Source: Nitrososphaerota archaeon (GTDB lineage: Archaea > Thermoproteota > Nitrososphaeria > Nitrososphaerales > Nitrosopumilaceae). Taken from it: a stretch of 64,000 bases of DNA. Shown here piece after piece: positions 50,306-58,867 of the stretch; the first letter of the stretch is position 1; each line of letters opens with the position of its first letter. A program made the translations under genes and the position numbers. The stretch spans positions 1 to 64,000 of the forward strand of contig JAGWFS010000003.1 in assembly GCA_028867785.1 (NCBI GenBank). Direction: 5' to 3'. A model generated the notes under the pieces. It was not told the DNA's origin and did not search any database. It saw only the letters and a program-made list of their open reading frames with translations.

Positions 50306-50794
50306 TCAAATGTCTTTTGCTAATTTTTTTGATTTTATATCTTTTAATAATCTGTACAAAGCTATTGCGTCAAATGCAAAAATAACAACAATTCCAATAT
50401 ACGCAAGCTGTTGACTGTAATTGATCAGGACAGTAGAAACTCCCACGCCAAAGATGCTTGGAAGGAAGGAGATTACATACAGCCACCAACCACAGCAACC
50501 AAGAGGAATTAGAGAAAAGAACGAAAAAAAAGAGATGGCTGCCGCACTACCAGCATTACCCCCAATGGATCTTCGTTTGATGTCAAGAGGGCATCCTCTC
50601 ATCTTGCTATAGCTTGAAAGAAAAATCTGAAGACCGACTCCAAAAGACATCAAACTGATAACAAGCCAGTTTAAGACAAAAGCAGCCTGGATGGCAGAAG
50701 ATGGAGGCAAAGCAGGGGTTGTAACGACAACAATCAAAAGGTACAGTACCATTGTTCCAAGACCTGCTAAAACTCCCTTGAGAATTGGTTTCAA
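50306..50794 (-). CDS. Four- to five-helix membrane protein
   Basis: About 162 residues from TTG 50794, two bases after the DUF3179 stop. Helices: LKGVLAGLGTMVLYLLIVVV, FVLNWLVISLMSFGVGLQIF, ISFFSFFSLIPLGCCGWWLY, LAYIGIVVIFAFDAIALYRL. GCC inside the third helix and a GCPLD loop give Cys pairs that could bind metal. The upstream frame to 50839 overlaps the neighbouring gene by 43 bases and is less likely. Likely a partner of the DUF3179 protein. Confidence 0.6.
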   Translation of the reverse strand: MKPILKGVLAGLGTMVLYLLIVVVTTPALPPSSAIQAAFVLNWLVISLMSFGVGLQIFLSSYSKMRGCPLDIKRRSIGGNAGSAAAISFFSFFSLIPLGCCGWWLYVISFLPSIFGVGVSTVLINYSQQLAYIGIVVIFAFDAIALYRLLKDIKSKKLAKDI

Positions 50795-50796
50795 GC

Positions 50797-51897
50797 CTAT
50801 CCCTGATATACCTCTGTAGTGGGATGAAACGCTACCCACTCAAACCAAAAGCCAGGGTTTATCACGAGTCTTTGAAGGTGAGTACCCTGCATCGTTCCAG
50901 AAATGGCCTCTCCGTCAAAATTCCATTCAGAGTTTGTCTGTTTGTCAGTAATTTTGCCATCGATATAAACAAAATCAAGTGTCTTACCATCTGCGTTTCT
51001 ATCAAAAGCTCTTACCATGCCAGGATATAGTGTTGCAAGCAGAATTTGCTTGTTGCCCACACTGTCGTTTACAACCTTCAAGGATTCTAAATCACTAATC
51101 TTGTATGCCTTGTAATGACCCGAATCCTCAAATCCTACGATCTTCTCTTTTGGCTGCATCCTGTCGTCTTTATGTAAAACTGGAAACAGAATGTATGGAC
51201 TGGTATAGTAATCACCGTAAGGATCTGAACCATATGCTCTCTGATAACCTGTATCCGTTGTCAGTACCAGAGTATCAGGATAAAGCGACTTCCAGTCAGT
51301 CCATTTTGCAACATCAAATGGAATCTTTTTGAGTTCATCTCCTGCAAGAGGACCCTTTATTGATTCTCCCAAAGCTTGACTCCAGTAGGATCCAGTAAGC
51401 CTATCGTACATTACAAGATTACTGTTGTATAATTTACCAGACGTTCCAAATTGTACTTCTGTGTCATTCAACGTTCTCTCAAAGACCTGTGTTGTAAAGC
51501 ATAATGGGCAATAGGTAATTGCAACGGGAGTATCTCCCAGCTTGTCATTTACTATCTCATGCCAGACCAGTATGAAGAGTGGATAGGCCTTTGTCTGACC
51601 ATTTAATCTTAAACCGATAACAAGATCATCGTTGTTCATAAATTGTGCCTGTGAAGCTGGAACAAATTTTGGATTATCAATTGAAGGAATTCCGTCAGGT
51701 GGAGGTCCTCCATTTTTTATTTCATCTAAAGGTACAATGTGTTTTACTCCATCTGTTACTGTTACATTACTTTTCAAACTGGAAGATTGTTCCTGAACAT
51801 AAAGTTGTTGTGGTAGTGAGAAGATGACCGCAATTGATACTAGTGCCACTCCAGTAACCATTGCAAAAAAGTATCTATTATCCAAATGTACAATCAA
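50797..51897 (-). CDS. Exported DUF3179-family protein
   Basis: 366 residues with an N-terminal anchor (FAMVTGVALVSIAVIFSLP) and the DUF3179 signature: GLRLNGQTKAYPLFILVWHE, VAITYCPLCFTTQVFERTLN, FGTSGKLYNSNLVMYDRLTG, and SYWSQALGES. The CPLC pair probably binds a metal or heme. The family's biochemical role is not established. It is upstream of a membrane protein gene in the same operon. Confidence 0.8.
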   Translation of the reverse strand: MIVHLDNRYFFAMVTGVALVSIAVIFSLPQQLYVQEQSSSLKSNVTVTDGVKHIVPLDEIKNGGPPPDGIPSIDNPKFVPASQAQFMNNDDLVIGLRLNGQTKAYPLFILVWHEIVNDKLGDTPVAITYCPLCFTTQVFERTLNDTEVQFGTSGKLYNSNLVMYDRLTGSYWSQALGESIKGPLAGDELKKIPFDVAKWTDWKSLYPDTLVLTTDTGYQRAYGSDPYGDYYTSPYILFPVLHKDDRMQPKEKIVGFEDSGHYKAYKISDLESLKVVNDSVGNKQILLATLYPGMVRAFDRNADGKTLDFVYIDGKITDKQTNSEWNFDGEAISGTMQGTHLQRLVINPGFWFEWVAFHPTTEVYQG

Positions 51898-51991
51898 GAT
51901 GTTTTACAAAGATACAAGTTTTTTTCCAAATTTATTCCTGATCTAAAATTTTATCTGAGTTGGTAAGAGAACTGATCATAAAAAGTATTAC

Positions 51992-52004
51992 TTGAACTGT
52001 TCAA
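51992..52004. promoter_or_regulatory. Palindrome TTGAA-CTG-TTCAA upstream of a Met-rich membrane protein
   Basis: A perfect copy of the recurrent element, followed by a run of eight T, 60 bases before the ATG at 52064. Confidence 0.6.
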
Positions 52005-52063
52005 GTTTTTTTTCAAGGATTTGGGACAATCTAATTAATTCACTTCTCTGAACTGCATAAAAC

Positions 52064-52798
52064 ATGACGACACAAACAGTTCAGTATCCAAGAGGAAAAT
52101 CAGTTGGTGCTGGTATTGCCGGTGGTATTGCAGGCGGAGCAGCAATGTATGGTGTAATGAGCGGACTATTTACTATGATGGGTCTTGGACCCAACTGTTT
52201 TGCAATTATCATGGGCTTGATAACAGGCCAGTCATACGATGCAGCAATGGGACCTGGACTTGCGGCGCACTTTGGTACGAGTATTGCAATTGGCGCAATA
52301 TTTGGTATTGTCGTAAGTACTAAAAAACTGCAACTCTCAGGATTCCCTAAAGGAATTGGGCTTGGAGTAGCAGCTGGAATAATTGCTTATGTAGTGATAT
52401 TTCTACCAATGGCCATGACTGTGCTTCCTTCACACATGATGGATCTGATGAAGATGATGCCAATGGGAAACATGGCAGGCAACATGCAAGGAAATATGCA
52501 GAGCGGTGCCATGAACGGACAATCATCCATGAATAGTTCAATGAATGAGCAGCAAGGAAAGATGATGAACGGCAACAGCTCGGAAATGAATCAACAATCT
52601 TCAATGGGTGGAGGTTCAATGCAAGGACAAGGTGCGATGAACCAACAAATGCAGATGGAAGAAATGAATAAGATGATGATGGCTAAGTTACAGTCTATGA
52701 TGCCTGGTATGCTTGGTGGCGCGCTAGCTTCTCATATTGTATACGGCATAGTACTTGGTGCTGTTACCACAGCCATTGTCCGAGTCTCCCGTAAGTAA
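52064..52798 (+). CDS. Met-rich membrane protein with long MNQ-rich loop
   Basis: 244 residues: helices near the start (GAGIAGGIAGGAAMYGVMSG, HFGTSIAIGAIFGIVVSTKK, AAGIIAYVVIFLPMAMTVLP), then a ~70-residue loop of Met, Asn, Gln and Ser (MGNMAGNMQGNMQSGAMNGQ...), then a last helix. The frame aligns with 36193 and 59537. The Met-rich loop is of the type that binds Cu(I). Probably a copper-responsive membrane protein; no assay-based family. Confidence 0.7.
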   Translation: MTTQTVQYPRGKSVGAGIAGGIAGGAAMYGVMSGLFTMMGLGPNCFAIIMGLITGQSYDAAMGPGLAAHFGTSIAIGAIFGIVVSTKKLQLSGFPKGIGLGVAAGIIAYVVIFLPMAMTVLPSHMMDLMKMMPMGNMAGNMQGNMQSGAMNGQSSMNSSMNEQQGKMMNGNSSEMNQQSSMGGGSMQGQGAMNQQMQMEEMNKMMMAKLQSMMPGMLGGALASHIVYGIVLGAVTTAIVRVSRK

Positions 52799-52931
52799 AT
52801 GAAGCGCTTGGTTCTATCTGGGACATCGAATTCAGCCGAATATACGGCTGACTACCTAAATTTTTTCTTTGAATTACGCAGTTACATGACAGGTTTTTAG
52901 TTCACTTGGAAATTCAACTGTTTGACTCTGA

Positions 52932-53429
52932 TTAAAGTTTGAGATAATTGAAATAATGAACAAACATGTTCCCAAAATAAACTGATGCAAATGCGCTGGT
53001 TGTCCTTGCGACTGACATGGATATGGCAAATTTTTTGAAGTTGTATCTTTGTACCCCTGATATGATCGTGACAATCTCTGTCAATATGGGTACAAGGCTT
53101 AGAGCAAATATTATGATCCAGCCATGTTTGTTTAGTCGCTCAAAACTTTTATTGTAATGGCTCTGGCTGTGTGTTTTTCTCAGCAATTTATACATCTTCT
53201 TCCCGTCCTGTCCTATGAAATAAGTTAGAATTCCACCACCAACAGATCCTACAGCCATGACTAGAAAGACCATGGTTGCATTCTCACCATCCATAAGCAA
53301 CGCTGTAGATGTCAGTACAATAGGAAATGGGATGATCGAAGCAAAAACGCTGTTAAGAAAAAGTCCCACTAGTCCATACTTTACAAAGAAAGGATTTTCA
53401 AGTATGGTCTTTAAAAAATCTGGGAACAC
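52932..53429 (-). CDS. VTT-domain (DedA/YqaA-like) membrane protein
   Basis: 165 residues: KYGLVGLFLNSVFASIIPFP, FLVMAVGSVGGGILTYFIGQ, RLNKHGWIIIFALSLVPILT, and YNFKKFAISMSVARTTSAFA. The G..Y.IG...GK and F...HG......PI..E.....G pattern fits the VTT family, which moves or flips lipids. It is convergent with the 52064 gene. Confidence 0.75.
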   Translation of the reverse strand: MFPDFLKTILENPFFVKYGLVGLFLNSVFASIIPFPIVLTSTALLMDGENATMVFLVMAVGSVGGGILTYFIGQDGKKMYKLLRKTHSQSHYNKSFERLNKHGWIIIFALSLVPILTEIVTIISGVQRYNFKKFAISMSVARTTSAFASVYFGNMFVHYFNYLKL

Positions 53430-53476
53430 AATTAAGATAATATATTGACTGTCTATTTAATCAACCAATCATGAAG

Positions 53477-53603
53477 TTAAACGGTTGAATTTTACTTGAT
53501 CTAAAGTCCTGCCAGTCTCAGATCCGAAATTTTGTTGTAACAACAAAAATTAAAACTAATTAATATTCGAGACCGAATTTCAAGAAAACCTTGAATGGTT
53601 CTA
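53477..53603. promoter_or_regulatory. Two degenerate copies of the recurrent palindrome
   Basis: TTAAA-CGG-TTGAA (53477..53489) and TTGAA-TGG-TTCTA (53591..53603) lie in the divergent promoter region between the VTT gene and the 53660 gene, one near each start. Confidence 0.4.
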
Positions 53604-53659
53604 AAAATATTTGCAATCTTCTAACTAGAGTTTTAATTCAACTCTTCGATAGTATAGGT

Positions 53660-53923
53660 ATGAATGACACGGAAAAAAGAGAAAAATCAAGTGGAGAGTC
53701 CACTAGAAAAGTGAGTACTGCCATAGATAGAGTTAACCAGGTTTCTGCAGTGGTATCGATAATACTTCTCGCATTTGTGATAACAAGTACTCTTTTCCCA
53801 AACGTTGTATCCCTCCCAGTTCCTTCCATCTTTTCTTGGTATGGACTTGCTTTCAGCTTCTTTTTATGGTTCTCTACAAGAAAGGGTGGCTGCGGCAGCT
53901 GCAACCAAGGGTGTTCATACTAG
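53660..53923 (+). CDS. Small two-helix membrane protein with CGSC tail
   Basis: 87 residues from ATG 53660: charged start (MNDTEKREKSSGESTRKVST), two helices (VSAVVSIILLAFVITSTLF, FSWYGLAFSFFLWFSTRKG) and a terminal CGSCNQGC. The Cys-rich end on the cytosolic side may bind metal. An upstream in-frame ATG at 53591 would place the recurrent palindrome inside the gene and is rejected. Confidence 0.55.
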   Translation: MNDTEKREKSSGESTRKVSTAIDRVNQVSAVVSIILLAFVITSTLFPNVVSLPVPSIFSWYGLAFSFFLWFSTRKGGCGSCNQGCSY

Positions 53924-54009
53924 TTTGGTGTATATATTGACTGCCCCTAACATTCAAAACTGTATTAACATCATATGAACAACAATTGATTTGAAAAGGA
54001 ATTAAAGAA

Positions 54010-54360
54010 ATGAAAAGCACTGTTTTTCAGCCCAATCAGGTAAGGTCACACACTGCATATGCCAAGAACGTATTTTATTCTGTCTTTGTGACCTCACGCG
54101 GTGGACCTAATAGAACAAGATTGATGTGGCTAATAAGAAGAGGTCATGTGACTAACGCAAGGGTTGCAAAACTACTGGGTCTGAATTATCTTACTGTTAA
54201 ATACCACTTGCAGGTACTTGAAAGAAACAATCTTGTTATTCATAAAGGTGAAAAACGCAACGTAATGTTTTCTATTTCTACTTTCTTTGAAATTAATAGT
54301 GTATTATTTGATGAAATATGTAGATTAAATGAAGTAGATGTATGGCAGCCAGAATCTTAG
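54010..54360 (+). CDS. ArsR-like winged-helix regulator, 116 aa
   Basis: Winged helix: YSVFVTSRGGPNRTRLMWLI, NARVAKLLGLNYLTVKYHLQ, VLERNNLVIHKGEKRNVMFS. It is a paralogue of the proteins at 46772 and 62961. Its TSRGGPNR motif matches NSRGGPVR in the latter. No Cys metal site is seen, so the signal is unknown. It could be one of the readers of the palindromes common in this region. Confidence 0.75.
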   Translation: MKSTVFQPNQVRSHTAYAKNVFYSVFVTSRGGPNRTRLMWLIRRGHVTNARVAKLLGLNYLTVKYHLQVLERNNLVIHKGEKRNVMFSISTFFEINSVLFDEICRLNEVDVWQPES

Positions 54361-54550
54361 CTAATGTAAGGCAATAGTTAAAAGACTGAATCTAAAAAAT
54401 CTAAAATCTAGAAAAAAGCCAATTAGAAATACTTGTTTGAATACAAAGAGGTCTGATGAAAACGGTAACATGCAATTCTTAAATTAATTTATAGGTTCAA
54501 GAAACTTATCTTTAACAGTTCCAGAAAAAATTGTAAAGTTGGAGGATTAA

Positions 54551-54772
54551 ATTAAATTTTGTAATTGTTTTAGGACAAATGAATTGTTGCATTGTAAGGA
54601 TTTATGTGATAAATACAAACCTGTGAATATTCCAATCTCGTTAAGATATTCGTTAGGTTACAAACGTTGTAGCATATGCGATGCCTTTATTGAATGCAAG
54701 GTAAGCAGATGTCCTTGTTGCGGATCAATGATGAGATCAAGCGCAAGGGGAAAGATGAGGATGAAACTATGA
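54551..54772 (+). CDS. Cys-rich zinc-ribbon protein, possibly with ATT start
   Basis: The conserved-looking frame has CNCFRTNELLHCKDLCDKYK, then YKRCSICDAFIECKVSRCPC-CG, four or more Cys pairs typical of thaumarchaeal zinc ribbons. No ATG precedes the first Cys pair: the frame opens after TAA with ATT (54551), five bases after a strong GGAGG (54541). TTG at 54584 would lose the first Cys. Its stop overlaps the DUF427 start (ATGA), so translation is coupled. Confidence 0.5.
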   Translation: MKFCNCFRTNELLHCKDLCDKYKPVNIPISLRYSLGYKRCSICDAFIECKVSRCPCCGSMMRSSARGKMRMKL

Positions 54773-55050
54773 AGGCCATATGGAATGGAGTCATACTTGC
54801 AGAAAGTGATAAAACCATAATGGTCGAAGGAACCCACTATTTTCCTCCAGAGGCCATTAAAAAAGAATTCTTCCATCCAAGCCAAACCAAGACTAGATGT
54901 GGGTGGAAGGGCGAAGCAAGCTATTATTCTGTTACTATAAACGATACCGCCAACATGGATTGTGCTTGGTACTACCCTCAACCAAAACCTGCCGCACAGA
55001 ATATCAAAGATTATGTTGCGTTTTGGAACGGTGTAAAGGTTACAAAATAG
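54769..55050 (+). CDS. DUF427-domain protein, copy 1
   Basis: 93 residues: MKAIWNGVILAESDKTIMVE, HYFPPEAIKKEFFHPSQTKT, CGWKGEASYYSVTIND, CAWYYPQPKPAAQNIKDYVA and FWNGVKVTK. This matches the DUF427 beta-barrel, whose biochemical role is unknown. Start at ATG 54769, overlapping the zinc-ribbon stop. A close paralogue lies at 57167, 2.4 kb away, with egtD between. Confidence 0.85.
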   Translation: MKAIWNGVILAESDKTIMVEGTHYFPPEAIKKEFFHPSQTKTRCGWKGEASYYSVTINDTANMDCAWYYPQPKPAAQNIKDYVAFWNGVKVTK

Positions 55051-55139
55051 GTAAGATAAATGTCAATCAATTTTACTAACACAAGAGCCTTTTGGAATAA
55101 AACATGTAAAAGATATGTTTTGCCAACGGTGATCAGATA

Positions 55140-55313
55140 ATGATAGATGTTTACAAATTACTGCCAAATCTATTAGGACGCTTAAAAAACAACGGAAAAT
55201 CTAGGTGCAGTAGATGTACTGCCGAATTTCAGATATACGAGATTGTTGTTTCTACCGCACGCCATGGCAACTATTATCATGAAAAGTGTGCCAAGATTGC
55301 AAAACTCATATAG
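55140..55313 (+). CDS. Small zinc-finger protein before egtD, 57 aa
   Basis: ATG 55140 opens MIDVYKLLPNLLGRLKNNGK, followed by RCSRCTAEFQIYE and YYHEKCAKIAKL, a C-x2-C...H-x2-C zinc site. It lies on the same strand 160 bases before egtD. Possibly a regulator; otherwise unknown. Confidence 0.55.
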   Translation: MIDVYKLLPNLLGRLKNNGKSRCSRCTAEFQIYEIVVSTARHGNYYHEKCAKIAKLI

Positions 55314-55472
55314 AAAATGATCAACAAAAGAAGTGTTTACACTGATTGAAAAACAAAATAAGGACAACTTTGACCTTATTTTTACAAGAAGACTATCTTG
55401 TTGTGTAAGTTGCAACCAAAGGTGGTTCCAATAGAAACAAGTATTATCGATAAAACAGTTAGAGGAATAAGT

Positions 55473-56465
55473 ATGCAAAAATATTTCAAAGTAATAGTAA
55501 ACCCAAAATTTTGCTATCTGGCCCCCAGAAATGGCCTTCACACTAGTATGGGAGAGGAGGTGTCTCGTAGCTTGGGAAGAAAGGTGCGTTTCATACATCC
55601 AAAGTTTTTCTACGATGAAGAAGGTTCTAAATTATTTGAAGAGATCTGTTCCCTTCCTGAATATTATCTGACAAGATCAGAGATGGAGATACTTGATTCC
55701 ATAGGACTTGAATTATCTCAATTTCTTGTACAAGATTATGCCCTGATAGAATTGGGGAGTGGTTCTGCCAAAAAGACACGCCTCCTCTTGGAGGTACTTA
55801 CAGGAAGACAAGAGTCTGTAGAGTATTATCCAATCGATATCTCTGACGTACTAAAAGAGAGCTCGGCAAGCCTGCAGAGAGATTATAAAAACTTGAAGAT
55901 AACAGGAATTCTAGGTCAGTATGAGAGTGGACTTGATTTCATAAAGTCGCTAGAGCAGAAAAAGCTGATAGCCTTTCTTGGTTCAAGCCTAGGTAACTTT
56001 GATTACAAGAGTGCCATCAAACTGTTAAAGAAAATTCATGATACGATGAATCCGAAAGATCTCTTTCTTCTTGGCCTTGACTTGGTCAAAGATAAAAGAA
56101 TTCTGGAAAATGCGTACGACGATTTTCAGGGAGTGACAAGTAGGTTTAATCTAAATCTGCTGACTAGAATCAATAACGAGCTTGGTGGCAACTTTGATTT
56201 GAAAAGCTTTGAACACTTAGCATTCTATAATTCAAAACACAACAGAATAGAGATGCATCTACGTTCAAAAGGTGAGCAAGAGATATTCATATCAAAAATA
56301 AATCTATCAATCAAACTAAAGAAGAGTGAGACAATTTTAACTGAATATTCTTACAAGTACACTATTCCACAAATAGAACAGATTGCAAACAAAGTTGGAT
56401 TCAAAATAGAAAAAATTTGGTATGACAAAAACAAGTTCTTCTCTTTGATTCTCTTTTCAGCTTAG
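55473..56465 (+). CDS. egtD: EgtD, histidine N-alpha-methyltransferase
   Basis: About 330 residues: HPKFFYDEEGSKLFEEICSL, PEYYLTRSEMEILDSIGLEL, SAM-binding LIELGSGSAKKTRLLLEVLT, IAFLGSSLGNFDYKSAIKLL, LLGLDLVKDKRILENAYDD. This is the EgtD layout. It makes hercynine from histidine with three SAM. ATG 55473 has GAGGAATA just upstream. With EgtB at 42892 the organism has the core steps for ergothioneine. Confidence 0.88.
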   Translation: MQKYFKVIVNPKFCYLAPRNGLHTSMGEEVSRSLGRKVRFIHPKFFYDEEGSKLFEEICSLPEYYLTRSEMEILDSIGLELSQFLVQDYALIELGSGSAKKTRLLLEVLTGRQESVEYYPIDISDVLKESSASLQRDYKNLKITGILGQYESGLDFIKSLEQKKLIAFLGSSLGNFDYKSAIKLLKKIHDTMNPKDLFLLGLDLVKDKRILENAYDDFQGVTSRFNLNLLTRINNELGGNFDLKSFEHLAFYNSKHNRIEMHLRSKGEQEIFISKINLSIKLKKSETILTEYSYKYTIPQIEQIANKVGFKIEKIWYDKNKFFSLILFSA

Positions 56466-56512
56466 ATTCATTTTATGATCAATAAACGGTTATGAATAGC
56501 AAGAAACAATAG

Positions 56513-57000
56513 GTGATAGTAGATGCAATCATCATAGGAATAATCGATACATCCATTATTGCTAATTCACAATGGCATAATACCTGTAACGAAAATAATT
56601 CTGCAAACAACGATATTAGAACAGAAATTTCTTTGCCATCTCTTCTGACAAAAGGAGTTCCACTGAGAGGCGATCCAACTACCAAAGTTACTTTGGCGGA
56701 ATTTGGTGATTCTCAGTGCAGTGACTGTGATAGATTCTTTAATGATGTAGAGCATCAGATTGACAAAGAGTATGCCCAAACAGGAAAGGTTAACATGATA
56801 TTCAAGAACTTCGTACACATGGAGCATGACTCTTACCCTGCAGGCAATGACGGCCATGTGTGCAGGCTAGCAAGGAAATTTCTGGAAATTCCATGATATG
56901 CTGTATGCCAACCAAGGACCAGAGAATTCTTGGTGGGCAAGTGTGGAAAATATGCAAGTATTTGGTGGTTCTCGATACCAATGGTTTTTTTCAATAGTTT
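56513..57000 (+). pseudogene. Broken DsbA-like thioredoxin-fold gene
   Basis: The open part (to 56896) encodes an export helix and a DsbA-like start: GVPLRGDPTTKVTLAEFGDS, QCSDCDRFFNDVEHQIDKEY, MIFKNFVHMEHDSYPAGNDG. After that the family sequence continues in another frame (QGNFWKFHDMLYANQGPENS, WWASVENMQVF) after a TAG near 56869, so a frameshift and a nonsense change have occurred. The 3' end with the cis-Pro strand is missing. Not functional. Confidence 0.75.
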
Positions 57001-57166
57001 TCAATTATCCTAGTTGCTGAATTTTTCTTGAACAGTTGTAAAAAAATTTGTAATGTTTGACGATCTGATTAAATCATATTGCATAGTAAAAATTGCGAAA
57101 CGATGCCATGCAAGAACTTTTGTAAAAAACAAGGAGATTTTTGTCAAGGAATAGGAGGTATGATGA

Positions 57167-57448
57167 TTGAAGGCGATATGGAATAATACTATACTTGCAG
57201 AAAGTGATGACATAGTTGTAGTGGAGGGCAATCCTTACTTTCCTGCAGAGTCTCTAAAAAAAGAGTACTTTAAGGAAAGTGAAACAAAATCATTATGCCC
57301 ATGGAAGGGAAAAGCAAGTTACCTATCAGTTACTGTCAATGGCAAAACAAATCCTGACTGTGCCTGGTACTATCCCAAACCATCATTTCTAGCAAAAAAG
57401 ATCAAAGACCGAGTTGCCTTTTGGAACGGCGTTGAGGTAACAGAATAG
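57167..57448 (+). CDS. DUF427-domain protein, copy 2
   Basis: 93 residues, aligned end to end with copy 1: KAIWNNTILAESDDIVVVEG, PYFPAESLKKEYFKESETKS, CPWKGKASYLSVTVNG, CAWYYPKPSFLAKKIKD. The TTG start (57167) has GGAGG eight bases upstream. The two copies probably arose by duplication; role unknown. Confidence 0.85.
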   Translation: MKAIWNNTILAESDDIVVVEGNPYFPAESLKKEYFKESETKSLCPWKGKASYLSVTVNGKTNPDCAWYYPKPSFLAKKIKDRVAFWNGVEVTE

Positions 57449-57645
57449 ATAACTGGACATATCAAATCATAAAACTGCTTTCTACATGTTTCAACAGAAG
57501 ATACAGGTCTGAGCCAAGAAAATGATAAGATATTACAAATTATTAGTTTAAGCAGAGTCCATGAATTTTAGAAAGTTTTCCCTTTTTCGCAAGAGCATCT
57601 GTGCAATAACGAGTTCTTTCTCAAGCTTATTCATACCAAGAACCA

Positions 57646-58551
57646 TTAATGGTATTTTAGAGATGCAGTAAGTTCCTTGTATCTATTTCTTATCGTTACT
57701 TCACTTACATTTGCAGCTTTTGCAATTTTACTCTGTGTATTCCTCTCATTATTTATTACACATGAAAGATACAACGCAGCCGCAGCAAACCCCATGGGAT
57801 CTTTACCTGCCGAGATTTCCCTTGTCGAAGCTTCATTAAGTATTTGCAATGCCTTTCGAGCTGTCTTCTCATTTAATCCTACTGTACGTGCTATCTTTAC
57901 TACGCATTTTATCGGATCAGGCAAGGGCATTTTGAGATCAAATTTGTTCAGTAGCAGCCTGTAACTTCTTGCAAGTTCTTTTCTTTTCACGTTATTTGCC
58001 ACTGCTATTTCGTCTAATGTTCTTGGAGTATCAGAATATCTACAGGCGGCATACAGCGATGCAGCAATCATCACATGAATTGATCTACCTATCACAAGCC
58101 TCTTCCCTACCGCTTTTCTGTAAATATATGCTGCTTTTTCTATTACAGTGTCTGGCAACACTATCTTATCCTTTAATCTATCAAGTTCACTAAAGGCTTT
58201 TCTGAAGTTTCTATCTGTTGGTCGGCAAACCTGGCTTCTAGTATCCCAAATCCTTAGACGCTCTATCATGCTTTTCATGGCTCCAGATAGAGGTTTTCCT
58301 GTTGCATCCCTTCCTGTCTGTCCGATTATTGTGGCAAGTCCCATATCATGGATTGCAAGTGAGGCAGGAATGCCACATCTGCTTAGGTCATCTCTATCGG
58401 AATAAGAGTAAGATTCAGGACCTAACTCTTCAGCTCTTTGTGATAGCACAAAACCACACTTACTACAAATCTCTTCTCCTCTGGTAGCATCAGTCAAAAT
58501 GATGCCATCTATACACAATGGACAATTTTGTTGCACAGTACTAGCCATCAT
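57646..58551 (-). CDS. tfb: Transcription initiation factor B
   Basis: 301 residues. Zinc ribbon (NCPLCIDGIILTDATRGEEI, CSKCGFVL), B-reader/linker (DMGLATIIGQTGRDATGKPL), and two cyclin folds (VIEKAAYIYRKAVGKRLVIG, HVMIAASLYAACRYSDTPRT; DPIKCVVKIARTVGLNEKTA, KDPMGFAAAALYLSCVINNE). It recruits RNA polymerase to TATA/TBP. Thaumarchaea have several TFBs; this copy sits among stress and surface genes and may serve a specialised gene set. Confidence 0.92.
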   Translation of the reverse strand: MMASTVQQNCPLCIDGIILTDATRGEEICSKCGFVLSQRAEELGPESYSYSDRDDLSRCGIPASLAIHDMGLATIIGQTGRDATGKPLSGAMKSMIERLRIWDTRSQVCRPTDRNFRKAFSELDRLKDKIVLPDTVIEKAAYIYRKAVGKRLVIGRSIHVMIAASLYAACRYSDTPRTLDEIAVANNVKRKELARSYRLLLNKFDLKMPLPDPIKCVVKIARTVGLNEKTARKALQILNEASTREISAGKDPMGFAAAALYLSCVINNERNTQSKIAKAANVSEVTIRNRYKELTASLKYH

Positions 58552-58650
58552 TTGTTGTCTTCCAGTTCATGTCACGATTTGATATCCACAAACAACGGTT
58601 GATGTTATTACAATTTATTTATCATTAACCTGTAATCTCAAAAACAAAAC

Positions 58651-58663
58651 TTGAATAGTTAGA
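58651..58663. promoter_or_regulatory. Degenerate palindrome TTGAA-TAG-TTAGA
   Basis: It lies between tfb (minus, start 58551) and the zinc-finger gene (plus, 58721), 70 bases before the latter. Confidence 0.35.
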
Positions 58664-58720
58664 ATTTCAATTGTGAAAATCAAGATCATTGCTAAAACCT
58701 TCCGCGTATAATTATAATTG

Positions 58721-58864
58721 ATGGTAAAACAAAATAACCTAAAACATGATCAATGGGTATGTTACAGATGTAACTTGGTGTTTAGAGATGAATCCTATGC
58801 TGAGATACATAGTGAGATCTCAAATCACCATGCGCAAAAAACGAGAGTAAGCGATGTGAAATGA
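58721..58864 (+). CDS. Small C2H2-like zinc-finger protein, 47 aa
   Basis: ATG 58721 opens MVKQNNLKHDQWVCYRCNLV, then FRDESYAEIHSEISNHHAQK: C14-x2-C17-x12-H30-x5/6-H. It is three bases before the secreted Ig-like gene on the same strand. A nucleic-acid-binding protein, perhaps a regulator of its neighbour. Confidence 0.6.
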   Translation: MVKQNNLKHDQWVCYRCNLVFRDESYAEIHSEISNHHAQKTRVSDVK

Positions 58865-58867
58865 GGT

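Noticed and set aside
53591-53659. Upstream start of the 53660 gene
   Set aside because: It would place the recurrent palindrome inside the coding region; ATG 53660 leaves a clean promoter.
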